A stretch of DNA of 8,106 nt from Thermoplasmata archaeon (GTDB taxonomy: Archaea; Thermoplasmatota; Thermoplasmata; Lutacidiplasmatales; UBA184), in NCBI GenBank assembly GCA_030042815.1, contig JASHYY010000011.1, forward strand, positions 1 to 8,106, in the 5' to 3' direction. The notes under the pieces were generated by a model. It made no database searches and had not been told where the DNA came from. It saw only the letters and a program-made list of their open reading frames with translations. A program made the translations under genes and the position numbers. This document shows, one piece after another, positions 5,840 to 8,106 of this stretch (position 1 is its first letter; the number at the start of each line of letters is the position of its first letter).

Positions 5840-6691
5840 ATGCGATACGTCGTGCGATTCGGCTACGACGGTACGGCGTTCCACGGATGGGCCCGGCAAC
5901 CCGGCCTTCGCACGGTGGAGGGCGAGATTCGGGACGGAATTCGGCGCCTCCGCCTCTCCTCCCGGACGGAGACGCCACGGTTGGACGTGGCGAGCCGGAC
6001 CGACCGCGGGGTCAGCGCTCGGGCGAACGCGATCGCGGTCTCGAGTTCCCTACCGGGGGTCGCGCTCCTCCGGGCGCTGAACGGGATCGCGCCGGAGATA
6101 TACTTCACGGCAATCGCAGACGTCCCCGAGACGTTCCGGGTCCGCTCGGCGCGCCGGAGGGAGTACCGGTACTACGAACCCTTCGTCGGAACGAACGCGA
6201 CGAGGTGGACTCGCGCCGCGAAGGCGCTGGAGGGCGACATCGACGTGCGCTCGTTCGGCCGGGGGATCCCCGCCGACTCGCCCGCCGTTCGGACGGTCGA
6301 GTCGATCCGCGTCCGCCGTCGGGGTCCGGGGCTCGTCCTCGAGGTCGTCGGCCCCTCGTTCGTCTGGAACGAGGTCCGCCGGATCGTGGGCGCGCTGCGC
6401 GAGGTCGCCGAAGGACGCCTGTCCGAAGAGCGACTGCGTGCGGCGGCGCGAGGCGAGACCCGGATCACGGCGCCGCTCGCCTCGGCAGAACCCCTGGTGC
6501 TCTGGGACGTGGAGCTGCCGGTGGAGTGGAAGACGTTCTGGCAAGGACCGAACCGGCGTCAGCTCGCGTACTGGGCCGGGGCGCGCGCCTCGGTGTGGTC
6601 CCGTGCACAGATGCTCGCGGAACTGCCGGAGGTTTCGGGTAGACTCAGGGGCCCCGGCCCGCGGACCTCCTCCGCCAGGGCCGAGCCCTAG
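5840..6691 (+). CDS. truA: TruA, tRNA pseudouridine(38-40) synthase
   Basis: TruA converts uridines at positions 38-40 of the tRNA anticodon arm to pseudouridine. The protein has 283 residues from the ATG at 5840. The opening MRYVVRFGYDGTAFHGWARQ (1-20) is the typical TruA start. The catalytic motif SRTDRGVSARANA (52-64) holds the nucleophile D55. Later conserved segments include RSARRREYRYY and the C-terminal FVWNEVRRIVGALREVAEGR. After the core there is a basic, Ser/Pro-rich tail (about 260-283) outside the usual fold. The start is chosen because family similarity begins there. An in-frame ATG at 5804 (adding 12 residues) and a GTG at 5762 are possible but have no ribosome site and no family-like sequence. 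The gene converges on hps-rraA and shares a CTAG with it at the stop codons. Confidence 0.93.
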   Translation: MRYVVRFGYDGTAFHGWARQPGLRTVEGEIRDGIRRLRLSSRTETPRLDVASRTDRGVSARANAIAVSSSLPGVALLRALNGIAPEIYFTAIADVPETFRVRSARRREYRYYEPFVGTNATRWTRAAKALEGDIDVRSFGRGIPADSPAVRTVESIRVRRRGPGLVLEVVGPSFVWNEVRRIVGALREVAEGRLSEERLRAAARGETRITAPLASAEPLVLWDVELPVEWKTFWQGPNRRQLAYWAGARASVWSRAQMLAELPEVSGRLRGPGPRTSSARAEP

Positions 6692-7992
6692 CCGACCCGC
6701 TCCCAGCGTTCGAGCTTCTGGACCGTGCTCAGGGTCGACCCGCGGCGGATCTCCTCCCGAACCCGGTTCTCGTGCTCGAGCACGTCGAGCGCGCGGTTCG
6801 CGACCTCCGCCGCCCGTTCGCGGGGGACGACCACGAGGCCGCTCGTGTCGCCGACGATCCAGTCGCCCGGACGCACCCGCTGGCCCCCCACCGTCACCTC
6901 GATCCCGATCTCCCCGTGGCCCTTCGGCTCGCCGGCGTCCGGGCTCACCGACCGGCTGAACGCGGGGAGCCCGAGCTCGAGGATCGCGTCCAGGTCCCGG
7001 ATCGCGCCATCGATGACGACGCCGGCGACCTTTCGACCGTGGGCGCTCCAGCTCGCGAGCTCGCCCCAGACCGCGGTCGGACCCCCGCCCGCATCGATCA
7101 CGATGACGTCGCCGGGGCCGGCGCGGTCGATCGCCTCGACCGGCTTCGCCCAGTCGCCGTCGCGGGTCACGACGGTCACGGCCGGACCGGCCATGCGGAC
7201 GGTCGTGTCGCGCAGGCGAGGGAGGATGTCGTGCATCGCCCCCTGGCGCTGCATCGCATCCGTCACGTTCGGGCTCGACACCTTCAGGAACGCCTCGCGC
7301 ACCTCGGCGCCCGAGTACCGTCGAAACAGCTCGGTCGCGACCTCCTTCTGGGTCGCGATCGCCTGTCGGATCTGCCGGGTCGCCTCCGCGATGTTCGGGC
7401 TCTTCGTGATCGCCCCGCCGACGATCAGGATCTGCGCGCCGGCCCGGACCGCTTCGGCGACCGTCTCGCTGTTGAGGCCGCCCGCGACGGCGACCGGAAG
7501 GCTCGTCGCCTTCGCGAGCTCCCCGAGCACCGCGAACGGCGTCTTCGCCTGCATCTGCATGTCGATCCCGACGTGCCAGCAGACCGCCGCGGCCCCGAGC
7601 TCCGCGGACCGGCGGGTCCGAGCGACCGGGTCCGCGACCCCGAGAAGGTCGACCACCACCTCGGCCCCGTAGAGCTCGCCTCCGCGGACGGCCTCCGCGA
7701 TGGTGTCGTCGTCCGCCGCCCCGAGGACGGTGACGAGGTCGGCGCCCGCTTTCGCGGCGATCTCGACCTCGAAGGCGCCCGTGTCCATGATCTTCATGTC
7801 GGCCACGATGCGCCGGTCGGGGAACGCCTTCTTCAGCTCGCGGACCGCGTCGAGCCCCTCGCTCTTGATCAGCGGGGTCCCGGCCTCGACCCAGTCGGCC
7901 CCGCCGTCGACCGCTTCGCGCGCGGCCGTGAGGGCCCGGGAGAGGTTCTCGAAGTCGAGGGCGACCTGGAGAACGGGGCGGTCGAGCCGCAT
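6688..7992 (-). CDS. Bifunctional 3-hexulose-6-phosphate synthase / RraA-like protein
   Basis: This is a fusion of 434 residues. Residues 1-212 form a TIM-barrel Hps of the OMP-decarboxylase superfamily, which joins formaldehyde and ribulose 5-phosphate to hexulose 6-phosphate or runs in reverse. The evidence is VALDFENL (10-17), the D-x-K-x-x-D signature DMKIMD (65-70), ADLVTVLGAADDDTI (84-98), HVGIDMQ (140-146) and the phosphate-binding GGLNSETV / ILIVGGAI (171-195). Residues about 225-434 are an RraA-like domain: GDVIVIDAGG (294-303), GELAS (310-314), VVIDGAIRD (325-333) and GDTSGLVVVP (381-390). The R332-D333 pair matches the active-site Arg-Asp of the 4-hydroxy-4-methyl-2-oxoglutarate aldolase relatives. 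This fusion is known in archaea as bifunctional hexulose-6-phosphate synthase/ribonuclease regulator; the true role of the second half is unclear. The ATG at 7992 is preferred to the GTG at 8031 because family sequence starts there and a TATA-like box lies about 25 bp upstream, implying a leaderless mRNA. The stop is TAG. Confidence 0.93.
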   Translation of the reverse strand: MRLDRPVLQVALDFENLSRALTAAREAVDGGADWVEAGTPLIKSEGLDAVRELKKAFPDRRIVADMKIMDTGAFEVEIAAKAGADLVTVLGAADDDTIAEAVRGGELYGAEVVVDLLGVADPVARTRRSAELGAAAVCWHVGIDMQMQAKTPFAVLGELAKATSLPVAVAGGLNSETVAEAVRAGAQILIVGGAITKSPNIAEATRQIRQAIATQKEVATELFRRYSGAEVREAFLKVSSPNVTDAMQRQGAMHDILPRLRDTTVRMAGPAVTVVTRDGDWAKPVEAIDRAGPGDVIVIDAGGGPTAVWGELASWSAHGRKVAGVVIDGAIRDLDAILELGLPAFSRSVSPDAGEPKGHGEIGIEVTVGGQRVRPGDWIVGDTSGLVVVPRERAAEVANRALDVLEHENRVREEIRRGSTLSTVQKLERWERVG

Positions 7993-8012
7993 GCGGCCAC
8001 GAGAGGGTCGGC

Positions 8013-8020
8013 TGTAATAA
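8013..8020 (-). promoter_or_regulatory. TATA-like box for a leaderless hps-rraA transcript
   Basis: On the minus strand TTATTACA (8020-8013) is the only AT-rich patch upstream of hps-rraA. Its centre lies about 25 bp before the A of the ATG at 7992, the normal distance from TATA box to transcription start in archaea. No Shine-Dalgarno sequence precedes this ATG. Together these suggest transcription begins at or within a few bases of the start codon. Confidence 0.6.
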
Positions 8021-8040
8021 CGCTCGCACACTCTCCCGAG

Positions 8041-8074
8041 CCGCCGTGGCGGCGCCGGACGGACCTGCGGTCCG
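8041..8074. repeat. Two small GC-rich inverted repeats upstream of hps-rraA
   Basis: CCGCC-GT-GGCGG (8041-8052) and CGGACC-TGC-GGTCCG (8060-8074) lie 7 bp apart, upstream of the TATA-like box. They could form hairpins at the end of a neighbouring transcript or be protein-binding sites. No gene can be supported in 8032-8106: short frames are open but show no recognisable family, and the window ends before any context. Confidence 0.3.
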
Positions 8075-8106
8075 CTTGCTGCGCGGGGACGCCCGTCACC
8101 TCGGCC

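Noticed and set aside
6050..8029. A 659-residue minus-strand frame spanning truA and hps-rraA
   Set aside because: It is low-complexity Arg/Gly/Pro sequence running through two conserved genes in other frames, so a composition artefact.
1..8106. CRISPR array, insertion sequence, toxin-antitoxin or defence genes
   Set aside because: No regularly spaced direct repeats, transposase-like frames, terminal inverted repeats or small paired genes were seen. The content is transport, tRNA and central metabolism.

Overview
The window reads as high-GC archaeal chromosome (G+C by eye well above 60%). The strongest archaeal evidence is a tRNA-Glu gene interrupted after position 37 by a 25-nt intron that folds into a textbook bulge-helix-bulge splice motif. 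Supporting evidence is a hexulose-phosphate synthase fused to an RraA-like domain (an architecture known from archaea), a TATA-like element about 25 bp upstream of an ATG (leaderless start), and a phosphate-binding protein held by an N-terminal membrane anchor. A GC-rich Thermoplasmatota or euryarchaeal lineage would fit, but no marker here fixes the phylum.

Layout, left to right. Positions 1-654 (+) hold the C-terminal part of a DHA2-type MFS exporter whose start lies outside the window. Convergent to it on the minus strand are the intron-containing tRNA-Glu(UUC) (740-838) and a complete phosphate uptake operon, transcribed right to left as pstS-pstC-pstA-pstB-phoU (5539 down to 906). The operon is very compact: pstC/pstA and pstB/phoU each overlap by an ATGA, and the other junctions are 10 and 30 nt. 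A roughly 300-bp intergenic region (5540-5839) contains an AT-rich island that looks like the divergent promoter for pst (minus) and truA (plus). truA (5840-6691, +) encodes tRNA pseudouridine synthase A. It converges on an hps-rraA fusion gene (6688-7992, -), and the two stop codons are read from the two strands of a single CTAG. The last 114 bp hold the hps-rraA promoter and two small GC-rich inverted repeats.

How the parts work together. PstS captures extracellular phosphate, PstC and PstA form the membrane channel, PstB drives it with ATP, and PhoU is the usual brake and signalling partner. No PhoR/PhoB-type regulator is visible, so control must come from elsewhere. The Hps domain interconverts ribulose 5-phosphate plus formaldehyde and hexulose 6-phosphate. 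In archaea without an oxidative pentose phosphate pathway this supplies ribose phosphate or fixes formaldehyde; the isomerase partner (PHI) is not in the window.

Most of this is conserved housekeeping content and I see no new defence or mobile system. The points most worth a second look are the tRNA-Glu with C rather than U at position 33, the Hps-RraA fusion with apparently intact lyase residues in both halves, the two lone cysteines bracketing the PstS binding domain, and the AT-rich promoter island with spaced TATA-like motifs.
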